Below are positions 1-7,123 of a stretch of DNA of 34,410 bases, piece by piece (position 1 is the first letter of the stretch; each line of letters starts with the position of its first letter). The position numbers and the translations under genes are program-made. Below the pieces are notes generated by a model. That model was not told where the DNA came from. It made no database searches and saw only the letters and a program-made list of their open reading frames with translations. Origin of the DNA: an uncultured Prevotella sp. (GTDB lineage Bacteria; Bacteroidota; Bacteroidia; Bacteroidales; Bacteroidaceae); assembly GCA_905236815.1 (NCBI GenBank), contig CAJOPE010000127.1:1-34410 (forward strand), in the 5' to 3' direction.

Positions 1-622
1 CATTAATGATGACAACTGGGATGCCATCCGTGTGGATATGAACAAGCGCCCAATCAATCCTCCATCAAAGCTTGCTGAGCAGATTGGCGAGGCAAATGTA
101 GATGGCAATGAGGATAAGGAGCGTATCCTAAAGGCGCTTGCTTTCTATGGCATTGAGAAGAATAAGGTGACTCTCTGGGGTGATGGTTCTCCTCTTCGTG
201 AGTTCCTTTGGAGTGAGGATATGGCCGATGCTTCAGTTCATGTGCTTCTAAATGTTGATTTCAAGGATATCATCGGTATTGAGAAGTATTCTTCTGCATT
301 CTATGGTGTGAAGACAGATGGCGAGGTAAACCGCAATAATTCCGAGGGTCGTGGTGGTGCAATCCCTAGTCTTGGTGAAATCCGCAACTGTCACATCAAT
401 GTGGGTACAGGTAAGGAGCTTACCATCAAGGAACTTGCTCACCTTGTTATAAAGGCAGTAGGTTTTGAGGGTACGCTTGAGTGGGATAGCTCAAAGCCAA
501 ATGGTACTCCAAGAAAGCTGATCGATGTATCAAAACTTCACAGTCTTGGATGGCAGCATAAGATAGAAATCGAGGATGGCGTGGAGAAACTCTATGAGTG
601 GTATCAGTCAACCTTGAAATAA
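1..622 (+). CDS. fcl: GDP-L-fucose synthase, 3' part (5' end outside window)
   Basis: The reading frame is open from base 2, so the gene begins left of the window and about 206 residues remain. They resemble the C-terminal half of the NAD(P)-dependent epimerase/reductase that converts GDP-4-keto-6-deoxymannose to GDP-L-fucose. Visible family features are the REFLWSEDMADA segment typical of Bacteroidota GDP-fucose synthases, an HINVGTGKE segment, and a C-terminal LGWQHK...GVEKLYEWY stretch. The Rossmann NAD-binding glycines and catalytic Ser-Tyr-Lys lie in the missing part, so activity cannot be judged. The product is cytosolic and feeds fucose into surface glycans and glycoproteins. An internal ATG at 32 is not the start, because the frame continues upstream in the same protein family. 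The gene converges on dedA and ends at a strong hairpin. Confidence 0.9.
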   Translation, partial: INDDNWDAIRVDMNKRPINPPSKLAEQIGEANVDGNEDKERILKALAFYGIEKNKVTLWGDGSPLREFLWSEDMADASVHVLLNVDFKDIIGIEKYSSAFYGVKTDGEVNRNNSEGRGGAIPSLGEIRNCHINVGTGKELTIKELAHLVIKAVGFEGTLEWDSSKPNGTPRKLIDVSKLHSLGWQHKIEIEDGVEKLYEWYQSTLK

Positions 623-651
623 TAGCCATTTCCTTTTAAGGCTATATATAC

Positions 652-690
652 AAAAACCTCCTCAAGTTTTAATGACTTGGGGAGGTTTTC
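652..690. terminator. Bidirectional intrinsic terminator between fcl and dedA
   Basis: An inverted repeat AAAACCTCC(T/C)CAAG ... CTTGGGGAGGTTTT with a short TTTTAATGA loop lies between the convergent fcl and dedA genes. Its outer arms are A-runs and T-runs, so a U-tract is produced on either strand. It can end transcription from both sides. Confidence 0.85.
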
Positions 691-713
691 GTTTACTTAT
701 ACCTTAGCTTTCT

Positions 714-1346
714 TTAAGCTTGTTTCTTTCTTTTATTCCATACATATTTGCCTACGTAATAAACAAAGGCGATAGCAACTAAAGTACAGATAACAACCTT
801 GATGTATTCTCCATACTCCATAATCTTGTCTTCAAGTTGATCTTCTGGTACAATAGAGTGGAGGTACCATCCTAGAGCTGCAAGAATACAGTTCCATACA
901 CCAGCACCCAAAGTGGTGTAGAGGATAAACTGCCAGAATTTCATCTTGGAAAGACCTGCAGGAATAGAGATCAAGTGACGAATTCCAGGAATAAGACGGC
1001 CAGTAATAGTCGCAACCATACCATGATCGTAGAAATATTTCTCGCTCTTTTCCACCTTGCTCTGGTTGAGCATACAAAGATGGCCAAATTTGCTATTTGC
1101 AAACTTATAGATGATTGGGCGTCCTAGATAATAGCCGGCGATGTAGTTGATGGTTGCACCACAGTCAGCACCGATTGTTGCAAAGAGGATGACCAGCCAA
1201 ATGTTGAGGTTTCCCGATGCTGCATGATAGGCAGCAGGAGATACGACAAGTTCTGAAGGTACTGGAATAACTGTACTTTCAAGAAGCATCAGAATGAAAA
1301 TCGTAAAGTAATTAAGATTTCCGAGAAGTGATGAAATAAATCCCAT
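714..1346 (-). CDS. DedA family membrane protein
   Basis: This 210-residue polytopic inner-membrane protein belongs to the DedA/SNARE-associated family, linked in other bacteria to lipid (undecaprenyl-phosphate or phospholipid) flipping and to membrane-potential homeostasis. The N-terminal hydrophobic segment leads into the family E-x-x-x-x-P-V-P-S motif (ESTVIPVPSE, about residues 23-32). The second signature, GRLIPGIRHLISIPAG, follows around residues 116-131. A C-terminal transmembrane helix ends in a basic tail (NKRKKQA). Length is normal for the family. The gene starts 4 bp after the TPR gene stops and is likely co-transcribed with it. The substrate cannot be inferred here. Confidence 0.9.
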   Translation of the reverse strand: MGFISSLLGNLNYFTIFILMLLESTVIPVPSELVVSPAAYHAASGNLNIWLVILFATIGADCGATINYIAGYYLGRPIIYKFANSKFGHLCMLNQSKVEKSEKYFYDHGMVATITGRLIPGIRHLISIPAGLSKMKFWQFILYTTLGAGVWNCILAALGWYLHSIVPEDQLEDKIMEYGEYIKVVICTLVAIAFVYYVGKYVWNKRKKQA

Positions 1347-1350
1347 TGCT

Positions 1351-2769
1351 TTATATTTTATTATTAAAATGTTTTCTCATATATTCGAGCATATCCTCAA
1401 GAGTCATTTCTTCGGGAAATAGTTCCTGAAAGAGGGCTTTCGTAACTTCAGGATTATGTTCTACTGCTTTGTCTGTGTATTCAAAGAAATTTTTATCCTG
1501 TAATTTCCATGCACATAATGCGAGGTATGGATATCCGTTAGCCCAGTCATCATCGGCTTGGGCCTTTGAAGCAAGAAATTTCTCGTAGGCTGTATGATAC
1601 TGTTGGTTATCAAAATAGGAGATACCTATATGAATCAATGTGGTTGTAGGATGATGAGATTTTTGCAGGGCTATATTAAAATATTTCTCTGCTTCATCCA
1701 ACTTGTTGTGTTCCAGATTTATATGTCCTTTTATCAGATTGATCTCATTCTTGTTGATGGCAATTTTTTCGGCTTCGTTCAGATACTGCATAGCTTCGTC
1801 TAGACGATTGAGCTTACTGAGACCGAATCCGATCTGTTTTAATATCTCTCCACGATTGATAGAATCTTCGGTAGCATTTTCGAGAGCTTTCTGAAGATGT
1901 GTGAACGATTCCTCCAGTTTCCCTTCATTCATAAGGGCTATACCTAAGAATAGTTCACCGGCTTCTTCTGATGGTCGTAAACTTACAAAGCGGCGATAAT
2001 ATTTCTCAGCCTCTTCGTAGTTGTAGAGTTGCATCAAGCCATTTGCCTTATTCATAATAGCCTCATAATCGTTTGGGTTGATAGCAATCGCGTATTCGCT
2101 GCTCTTGATAGCATCGCTGATATTGTTGTGGGCAAACTGGCTGGCTGCTAACTGATTCCAATAAGTGCTGTCGTAAGGATTCTCATCAAGCAGTTGGTTC
2201 AGAATATTCTCGCCTTTCTGCCATTCACCTTTACCGATAGCTGTACTGGCTTCAACTTCACGATAGTCGGTATCATTTTTCTTACTGGAATACGCTAGCC
2301 ATTTACTTGTGTATTTCCAGCATTCATAGTCACAGAAAAGTTCAGCTACATCAATAAAGTAGTCTTCCTTGTCTTCCTGCGAAATATTCTCAATATTCTC
2401 TTCAAGATATTGATCTGCTTCTTTTTCCTTACCTTGGAAGATGAGGATTTCGGCTTTCATATAGTAATATTCCAAGTCGGTTTTGTCATCTACCTTTTCA
2501 AGATATTCGGTAGATTTCTCTACATCCTTTTCTATTAACAGTGTCCATCTTGAACGGAAAAGTAGAGGTGCTGTAGCTCCTGGAAACAAATTGAGTGCGT
2601 AGTCATTCACTCTGATAGATTCCTCGTTTTTCTCTTTGGAATGATAGTATTCAGCGATATCGGTAAGGACATCGCTTTCAAGATAGATGCTGCTGCCACT
2701 GGCAACAGCATCTTCCCATTTCTTTAAGTTTTCTTTAAATTCTTCTGATTCGAAAAATGTATCCTTCAT
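1351..2769 (-). CDS. Tetratricopeptide repeat protein
   Basis: This 472-residue protein consists almost wholly of TPR-like helical pairs. Recognisable units include NYEEAEKYYRRFVSLRPSEE, GKLEESFTHLQKAL, NRLDEAMQYLNEAEKIA and NKLDEAEKYFNIALQKSH, spaced about 34 residues apart. There is no clear signal peptide or membrane segment, so it is probably cytosolic, and its partner is unknown. The composition is acidic and aromatic-rich. It sits between glnS and dedA on the same strand, 49 bp from glnS and 4 bp from dedA, so it is probably read with both. TPR proteins are scaffolds, and nothing here fixes a specific job. Confidence 0.85.
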   Translation of the reverse strand: MKDTFFESEEFKENLKKWEDAVASGSSIYLESDVLTDIAEYYHSKEKNEESIRVNDYALNLFPGATAPLLFRSRWTLLIEKDVEKSTEYLEKVDDKTDLEYYYMKAEILIFQGKEKEADQYLEENIENISQEDKEDYFIDVAELFCDYECWKYTSKWLAYSSKKNDTDYREVEASTAIGKGEWQKGENILNQLLDENPYDSTYWNQLAASQFAHNNISDAIKSSEYAIAINPNDYEAIMNKANGLMQLYNYEEAEKYYRRFVSLRPSEEAGELFLGIALMNEGKLEESFTHLQKALENATEDSINRGEILKQIGFGLSKLNRLDEAMQYLNEAEKIAINKNEINLIKGHINLEHNKLDEAEKYFNIALQKSHHPTTTLIHIGISYFDNQQYHTAYEKFLASKAQADDDWANGYPYLALCAWKLQDKNFFEYTDKAVEHNPEVTKALFQELFPEEMTLEDMLEYMRKHFNNKI

Positions 2770-2781
2770 TTATTTGGATAT

Positions 2782-2803
2782 TCCTCCCTTTTTAGGGGGA
2801 GGA
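2782..2803. other. Intergenic hairpin between glnS and the TPR gene
   Basis: TCCTCCC and GGGAGGA form a 7-bp stem with an 8-nt loop in the 49-bp gap downstream of glnS. On the minus strand, the direction of transcription, no U-run follows. It is therefore a weak terminator at best and may act as an mRNA processing or stability element between co-transcribed genes. Confidence 0.4.
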
Positions 2804-2818
2804 TTTTGAATTTACTTA

Positions 2819-4588
2819 TTATTTTGTCTTGCTTGTATCCTTCAAGCCTACAGTCTTGTTGAAAACTGGATGCTCTGGAGTTGAGTCTGGATCAACGTTG
2901 AAGTAGCCTGTACGCTGGAACTGCAGGTAGGAGAGGGCAGGAAGCTCAGCTGCATATTTCTCAACGAATGCATTCTTGTTGATGCTCAAAGAGTTAGGGT
3001 TAAGGAATGGACGCATAGCATCGATACCTCTAACTCCGTTCTCCTTCTCATACTGCTTGATAGCATCGCGAGGATTCTCGCATGTCCAGAGACACTCATA
3101 GTTACGAACCTCTGCAGGTACACAGTGATCTACTGATAACCAGTGGATTGTACCCTTCACCTTGCGGTTGGCACCTTCTGTACCTGCAAGTGAGTTAGGA
3201 TCGTAAGTACAGTAGATTTCCTCAACCTCACCAGTTTCCTCGTTTGCCTTGAAGCCAGTACAATCTACGATGTAGGCACTCTTCAGGCGGGTTTCCTTGC
3301 CTGGATACATACGGAAGAACTTCTTATCAGGCTCAGCCTTGAAGTCCTCGCGCTCAATCCAGATCTCGCGAGAGAACTCGATAGTGTGAGTGTTTCCTTC
3401 TGTGATAACATTTCCCTCGGCATCCTTCAATTCAGGATTGTTGATGACCTCAAGATTCTCAACCTTACCTTCTGGATAGTTGGTGATAATCACCTTAACA
3501 GGGTTAAGCACTGCAGACACACGAGTAGAACGCTCGTTGAGGTCCTGGCGGACAGATGCCTCGAGCAACTTAATGTCGTTGAGTGCATCGAAAGTGGTGT
3601 AGCCAATAGAATCGATGAATTTCAGAATTGACTCTGGTGAATAACCACGGCGACGGATACCGCAGATTGTCGGCATACGTGGGTCGTCCCAACCATTAAC
3701 AACGTGCTCGTTAGTGAGAATCAGCAAGTTACGCTTTGACATCAAAGTGTAGTTCAAGTTCAACTTATTGAACTCAAACTGGCGAGGGCGGTTGTCCTCG
3801 ATGTTATCAGTTTCGCCCTTCCATTCCTTAATCCAAGTTACGAAAAGGTTGTAGAGATCGCGGTGAGGAACGAACTCGAGTGTACAGATAGAGTGGGTAA
3901 CACCCTCAAGGAAATCGCTTTGTCCATGTGTGAAGTCATACATAGGATAAGCATTCCACTTGTTGCCTGTACGCCAGTGAGGCATATTCAAAACGCGATA
4001 CATGATAGGATCGCGGAAGTGCATATTTGGAGAAGCCATATCGATCTTCGCACGAAGAATCATCTTTCCTGGCTCTACATTTCCACTGTTCATCTCGTTG
4101 AAGAGGGCAAGACTTTCCTCTACAGGACGATCACGATAAGGTGAGTTTGTACCTGCCTGAGTTGGAGTACCCTTCTGGGCAGCAATTTCCTCAGAACTCT
4201 GCTCATCAACATAAGCACGACCATTCTTGATACACCATACAGCGAAATCCCAAAGGTCCTGGAAGTAATCAGAAGCATATACAAGCTTGCCCCACTTGAA
4301 GCCGAGCCACTCGATATCCTTCTTGATAGCCTCTACATATTCTGTATCCTCTTTCTGAGGGTTAGTATCATCCATACGGAGGTTACAAACACCACCGAAT
4401 TTCTTTGCAACACCGAAATCCATCGCAATAGCTTTTGCGTGTCCGATGTGTAGATAGCCGTTAGGCTCTGGTGGGAAACGAGTCTGAAGTCGTCCACCGT
4501 TTTTACCTTCTTCGAGGTCGTTCTTGATTATCTGTTCAATGAAGTTAAGACTTTTCTTTTCTTCGTTGTTTTCTTCATTCATTGCCAT
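2819..4588 (-). CDS. glnS: Glutaminyl-tRNA synthetase
   Basis: This class I aminoacyl-tRNA synthetase charges tRNA-Gln with glutamine in the cytosol. From the chosen start it has 589 residues. The catalytic domain shows PPEPNGYLHIGH (HIGH at about 47-50) and an MSKR version of the KMSKS loop at about 283-286. The anticodon-binding beta-barrels follow. The glutamine-specific family is supported by DFTHGQSDFLEGVTHS and by the overall C-terminal pattern. An in-frame ATG exists 39 nt upstream at 4627, but it lies upstream of the transcript start predicted from the -7 box at 4617-4624, so MAMNEEN at 4588 is preferred. The length slightly exceeds E. coli GlnRS (about 554). The TPR and dedA genes follow on the same strand. 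Confidence 0.95.
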   Translation of the reverse strand: MAMNEENNEEKKSLNFIEQIIKNDLEEGKNGGRLQTRFPPEPNGYLHIGHAKAIAMDFGVAKKFGGVCNLRMDDTNPQKEDTEYVEAIKKDIEWLGFKWGKLVYASDYFQDLWDFAVWCIKNGRAYVDEQSSEEIAAQKGTPTQAGTNSPYRDRPVEESLALFNEMNSGNVEPGKMILRAKIDMASPNMHFRDPIMYRVLNMPHWRTGNKWNAYPMYDFTHGQSDFLEGVTHSICTLEFVPHRDLYNLFVTWIKEWKGETDNIEDNRPRQFEFNKLNLNYTLMSKRNLLILTNEHVVNGWDDPRMPTICGIRRRGYSPESILKFIDSIGYTTFDALNDIKLLEASVRQDLNERSTRVSAVLNPVKVIITNYPEGKVENLEVINNPELKDAEGNVITEGNTHTIEFSREIWIEREDFKAEPDKKFFRMYPGKETRLKSAYIVDCTGFKANEETGEVEEIYCTYDPNSLAGTEGANRKVKGTIHWLSVDHCVPAEVRNYECLWTCENPRDAIKQYEKENGVRGIDAMRPFLNPNSLSINKNAFVEKYAAELPALSYLQFQRTGYFNVDPDSTPEHPVFNKTVGLKDTSKTK

Positions 4589-4616
4589 AATGCTTTTTTC
4601 GTTTTTAATTTGAATG

Positions 4617-4624
4617 CAAAGATA
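4617..4624 (-). promoter_or_regulatory. glnS promoter -7 box
   Basis: TATCTTTG on the minus strand matches the Bacteroidota -7 consensus TAnnTTTG. A TTTC at 4645-4648, 20 bp upstream, could serve as a weak -33 element. The predicted transcript start near 4610 leaves a leader of about 20 nt. Confidence 0.65.
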
Positions 4625-4792
4625 CATAATTTTATTGAATTAGGGAAAGCTATCTGAAAAAAATGGTTTATGAAGAAATCTTCTCGTATGACTTTATTTT
4701 TATATTAGATGTCAAAAGTGTCTCATCTTCTCCCGTCGCTGCTTTCATTAGCTAGTAAGTGCTGCGGAAAAGGGAATGAATTTATATGTAAT

Positions 4793-4837
4793 ACCCATTG
4801 GCGGAATTAATTTTGCGCACACTTAATTCTGTTAACG
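4793..4837. repeat. Solo or shrunken copy of the 21-bp repeat end
   Basis: 4793-4813 matches the 21-bp ends of the element at 5129-5253 (ACCCATTGGCGGAATTAATTT, one or two changes). About 20 bp further, a degraded inverted copy (TTAATTCTGTTAACG at 4823-4837) could be the other end. GAATTAA/TTAATTC forms the best-paired part. It may be a collapsed relative of the MITE-like unit. Confidence 0.5.
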
Positions 4838-5128
4838 TTTTTGTAGAAAATCCATTATGATCCACATGGGCCTAAGTAAAGGAATAGCTCGAAAAAGCTG
4901 AATTCCTCCATCTTTTAGCGAAGCAGATGAGGTACTTTATTTTAATAATGAAGGAGCTCTTTTTACATGAGTACTAACTCGTGAGAATCTGCATCTAATT
5001 TCTTAGTAACATTATAGAATGTAGCTTCTATTTTTGATGTTTTGTATCTTAAAAACATCTTTAAATTCCAGAGTTCAAGGAAGGTTAATTATTTTGTCGG
5101 TTCTAATTATTAGATAGCTATAATGTTA

Positions 5129-5253
5129 ACCCGTTGGCGGAATTAAATATTGAAAATAGCCAAATAATGTTTTTATTTTTTGTATAGGTGATGATGCGCC
5201 TAATTTATTCATACGAAGATTAAGTAAACCCTAAATTAATTCCGCCAACGAGT
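5129..5253. mobile_element. 125-bp MITE-like element with inverted ends and target duplication
   Basis: The left end at 5129-5149 begins ACCCGTTGGCGGAATTAA. The right end at 5233-5253, read on the minus strand, begins ACTCGTTGGCGGAATTAA, so the ends are a near-perfect inverted repeat with a 15-bp perfect core (5132-5146 and 5236-5250). The element is bracketed by AATGTTA at 5122-5128 and 5254-5260 (8 bp if the preceding T is counted), as expected for a target-site duplication. The interior is AT-rich and codes for nothing. This pattern fits a non-autonomous miniature transposable element. No matching transposase is in the window, so the mobilising family is unknown. Confidence 0.65.
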
Positions 5254-5341
5254 AATGTTAGCTAATTTTGATCATTTGTAAAATGGACTTTATTGAGTGC
5301 AGAACATATATATGTGGTATCAAAATCCTATATTTTGGATA

Positions 5342-5403
5342 GTCTGCCTAGAGACAGATTATTGTCGACCTCCAGGCAGATTATTATCTGCCTCTAGGCA
5401 GAC
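5342..5403. repeat. Long nested hairpin
   Basis: GTCTGCCTAGAG at 5342-5353 and CTCTAGGCAGAC at 5392-5403 are perfect 12-bp inverted repeats. Nested inside, GGCAGAT-TATT-ATCTGCC (5375-5392) forms its own 7-bp hairpin, and CAGATTATT occurs twice directly (5355-5363, 5378-5386). The arms can pair in more than one way. No U-tract follows, so it is not a simple terminator. Confidence 0.7.
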
Positions 5404-5460
5404 GAAGTCTTCTTTCGATCTTCGCCCAATTAAAGAGCAGAAATGAAGATTAAACTGGAG

Positions 5461-5514
5461 AATTCATAAGAGGATAATCTTACCATACTTCTTTCTACAA
5501 GTGGGGGAGAAATG
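5461..5514 (+). repeat. Dispersed repeat module A, copy 1
   Basis: About 54 bp starting AATTCATA and continuing through ATCTTACCATACTTCT to GTGGGGGAGA. It aligns in the same orientation with 32741-32794 at roughly three quarters identity by eye. In this copy the hairpin arm is degraded (TTTCTACAAG in place of CCCCCGCGAG). Confidence 0.6.
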
Positions 5515-5542
5515 CTGAAAAGACTAAGTCGATGTGTTGAAA

Positions 5543-5614
5543 TGTTAAAAAAGCTAACTCAATGGTTTAGCTAGTCTAAACCGACGGTTTACGACCTCTA
5601 AATGGTGCATTTAC
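5543..5614 (+). repeat. Dispersed 72-bp repeat module B, copy 1
   Basis: It starts with TGTTAAAAAAGCTAACTC, identical over 18 bp to the minus strand of 32970-32987. Two small hairpins follow: GGTTTAG-ctagt-CTAAACC (5564-5582), then a weaker GGTTTA...CTAAA pair. It ends in TTTAC. The whole 72 bp aligns without a net length change to the minus strand of 32916-32987. Confidence 0.7.
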
Positions 5615-5714
5615 GTTGGCTATATCAACAGTATTCGTTAATCATCAAATTTCAAACAGTTATATTTCATCGAACTCACGTTAGTTAATGTTGAAATATT
5701 AATTCTATATAGAA

Positions 5715-5722
5715 TAACTTTG
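5715..5722 (+). promoter_or_regulatory. Plus-strand promoter-like box upstream of the 5.77 kb terminator
   Basis: TAACTTTG matches TAnnTTTG, and a TTG at 5691-5693 lies 21 bp upstream. Transcription would start near 5729 and run about 75 nt into the hairpin at 5773-5803. The only frame on that transcript is an 11-codon one from ATG at 5731 (MKLSKSRRVSG). The signal may be chance in AT-rich DNA. Confidence 0.35.
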
Positions 5723-5772
5723 GGTTAATTATGAAATTAAGTAAAAGCAGAAGAGTTTCAGGTTAGAATGCG

Positions 5773-5803
5773 AAAAGCCCCTCTCTTCACAGAGCGGGGC
5801 TTT
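5773..5803. terminator. GC-rich terminator hairpin
   Basis: AAAGCCCC at 5774-5781 pairs with GGGGCTTT at 5796-5803 around a loop with an inner TCT/AGA pair. On the minus strand GGGGCTTTTC gives a short U-tract. On the plus strand the U-tract is only TTTC. It is the first good terminator downstream of mltG. Confidence 0.7.
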
Positions 5804-5856
5804 CAATTCAATAGGTATTAGCTTTTTTAAGGTAAAAAGATTGTATTCAGGATAAC
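5773..5856 (-). ncRNA. Candidate small RNA downstream of mltG
   Basis: A minus-strand promoter (TTTG at 5890-5893, 20-bp spacer, TATCTTTG at 5862-5869) predicts a start near 5856. About 80 nt later the transcript meets the stem AAAGCCCC...GGGGCTTT followed by TTTTC. The only ATG near the start meets a stop two codons later (ATG TTA TCC TGA), so no peptide is encoded. The promoter sits about 50-75 bp beyond the mltG stop, so the RNA could be independent or a processed mltG 3' end. No known family was recognised. Confidence 0.5.
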
Positions 5857-5861
5857 ATTTG

Positions 5862-5893
5862 CAAAGATAACAGTTTTTTAGTCTCCTTGCAAA
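5862..5893 (-). promoter_or_regulatory. Consensus minus-strand promoter for the candidate small RNA
   Basis: TTTG (5890-5893), a 20-bp spacer and TATCTTTG (5862-5869) match both elements of the Bacteroidota primary promoter with ideal spacing. No coding gene follows, which is why a non-coding transcript is proposed. Confidence 0.6.
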
Positions 5894-5943
5894 TATTATT
5901 ATATGTTTGATAACATTTAATTAAATATTCTCAGGATATCATT

Positions 5944-6990
5944 CTACTTGATGCCTCTCTCGTTAAGAGCCTTACTGTATCTAGCTGCATTCTGCAAATG
6001 TTCAGCATAGGTTACTGCAAAGTTGTGAGTACCACTGAAATCCTCTTTTGCACACATATATAGATAGTTGTGCTTTACATGATTCAGTACAGCATCAATA
6101 CCAGCTACACTTGGAATGCGTATAGGGCCTGGAGGAAGACCTGTATTCTTATAAGTGTTGTATGGACTGTCAATGTAGAGTAACTTGTTGTAGATTCTCT
6201 TTAAATCGAAAGCCTTCCAAGCAAACTTGATAGTTGGATCGGCTTGCAAAGGCATACCTTGAGGATATTCTCCATCGCGGAATACCAGTCGGTTGTAATA
6301 CATACCTGCCACCATTGGCTTCTCTCCATTGTTGGCTGTTTCCTCATCCACAATACTAGCAAGAGTGATAACCATTTCCGGAGTGAAGTTCATTGCTTTC
6401 GCCTTTGCCATACGTTCACTATTCCAGAAATTGTCACTTTCCTTCTTCATGCGATCCATAAACTTGGAAATCGAAGCGTTCCAATACATATCATAGGTGT
6501 TTGGAATGAAGATGCAAGCAATAGTTTCTGTGTTGTAGCCATATTTCTTGCAGAAAGTCTCGTTGGTAAGGGAATCATAGAGTTGCTTCTCATTTATCAT
6601 CAACTTCTGACTTACTGCGTGTGCCATGTCGGCAATAGTTCTAACAGAAGGAATAGTAACATTCACAGGCTCCTGCAATCCATTCTTCATATGGCGGAAG
6701 GTAACAAAGGCACCCTGGCCAGGCTTGATAGCGAAGCGACCTGTGCGGATGTGATCTGCATAGCTGGTATGTCGAACAAGTGTCTTGAAGGCATGAAAAC
6801 TTGAGCTGTTGGCAATAGGCTTCAGTTTTAAATATACAGAGTCAACATTGTCATCATCATCGATGTACACATACTCCGTGTCATTCTTAGATGACAGAGA
6901 TGTGAAAAAATAAAAGTAGACAACTCCTGCTATAACAAGCAGACAAATTGCTGCTCCAAGGATATATCTACGACTTTTGGTTTGTTCCAT
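5944..6990 (-). CDS. mltG: Endolytic murein transglycosylase (MltG/YceG family)
   Basis: This 348-residue bitopic inner-membrane protein belongs to the family that cleaves nascent peptidoglycan strands and is thought to set glycan chain length. A single N-terminal transmembrane helix (about residues 10-31) is followed by a periplasmic LysM-like part. The YceG domain contains TLASIVDEETA (about 209-219), the family segment carrying the catalytic Glu, then GMYYNRL, PLQADPTIKFA and SPYNTYKNTGLPPGPI, all family hallmarks. Length is typical. The gene is divergent from the HAD phosphatase gene and has its own TATCTTTG box. A terminator lies about 140 bp downstream, past a second promoter. Confidence 0.93.
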   Translation of the reverse strand: MEQTKSRRYILGAAICLLVIAGVVYFYFFTSLSSKNDTEYVYIDDDDNVDSVYLKLKPIANSSSFHAFKTLVRHTSYADHIRTGRFAIKPGQGAFVTFRHMKNGLQEPVNVTIPSVRTIADMAHAVSQKLMINEKQLYDSLTNETFCKKYGYNTETIACIFIPNTYDMYWNASISKFMDRMKKESDNFWNSERMAKAKAMNFTPEMVITLASIVDEETANNGEKPMVAGMYYNRLVFRDGEYPQGMPLQADPTIKFAWKAFDLKRIYNKLLYIDSPYNTYKNTGLPPGPIRIPSVAGIDAVLNHVKHNYLYMCAKEDFSGTHNFAVTYAEHLQNAARYSKALNERGIK

Positions 6991-7018
6991 TTTAGAGTTT
7001 TATCCGTTTAAACGTGTG

Positions 7019-7026
7019 CAAAGATA
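7019..7026 (-). promoter_or_regulatory. mltG promoter -7 box
   Basis: TATCTTTG on the minus strand lies about 29 bp upstream of the mltG ATG and predicts a leader of about 20 nt. No clear TTTG is seen at -33. Confidence 0.55.
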
Positions 7027-7081
7027 ATAATTAAAATCGAATATTGCTTGTTGAATAATGAAAATTATCAAAAAAAACGAG

Positions 7082-7089
7082 TACCTTTG
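7082..7089 (+). promoter_or_regulatory. Promoter -7 box for the HAD phosphatase gene
   Basis: TACCTTTG fits TAnnTTTG and lies 35 bp upstream of the ATG at 7124. It makes the in-frame ATG at 7058 unlikely to be in the transcript, which decides the start. Confidence 0.55.
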
Positions 7090-7123
7090 CATATACATTA
7101 TTTATAAATGGAGGTTAAAAAGG

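Larger units (their letters stand above)
4589..5943. other. Gene-free region of 1.35 kb with repeats and candidate small RNAs
   Basis: No open frame here looks like a protein. The region holds the glnS promoter, three copies of a 21-bp motif (one pair forming a MITE-like unit), a long hairpin at 5342-5403, two modules shared with the 32.7-33.0 kb region, and a hairpin terminator at 5773-5803 flanked by promoter-like boxes on both strands. The rest is AT-rich and shows nothing recognisable. Confidence 0.75.

Noticed and set aside
4589..4627. Longer glnS start at 4627
   Set aside because: It lies upstream of the transcript start predicted from TATCTTTG at 4617-4624, and the extra residues are not family-like.
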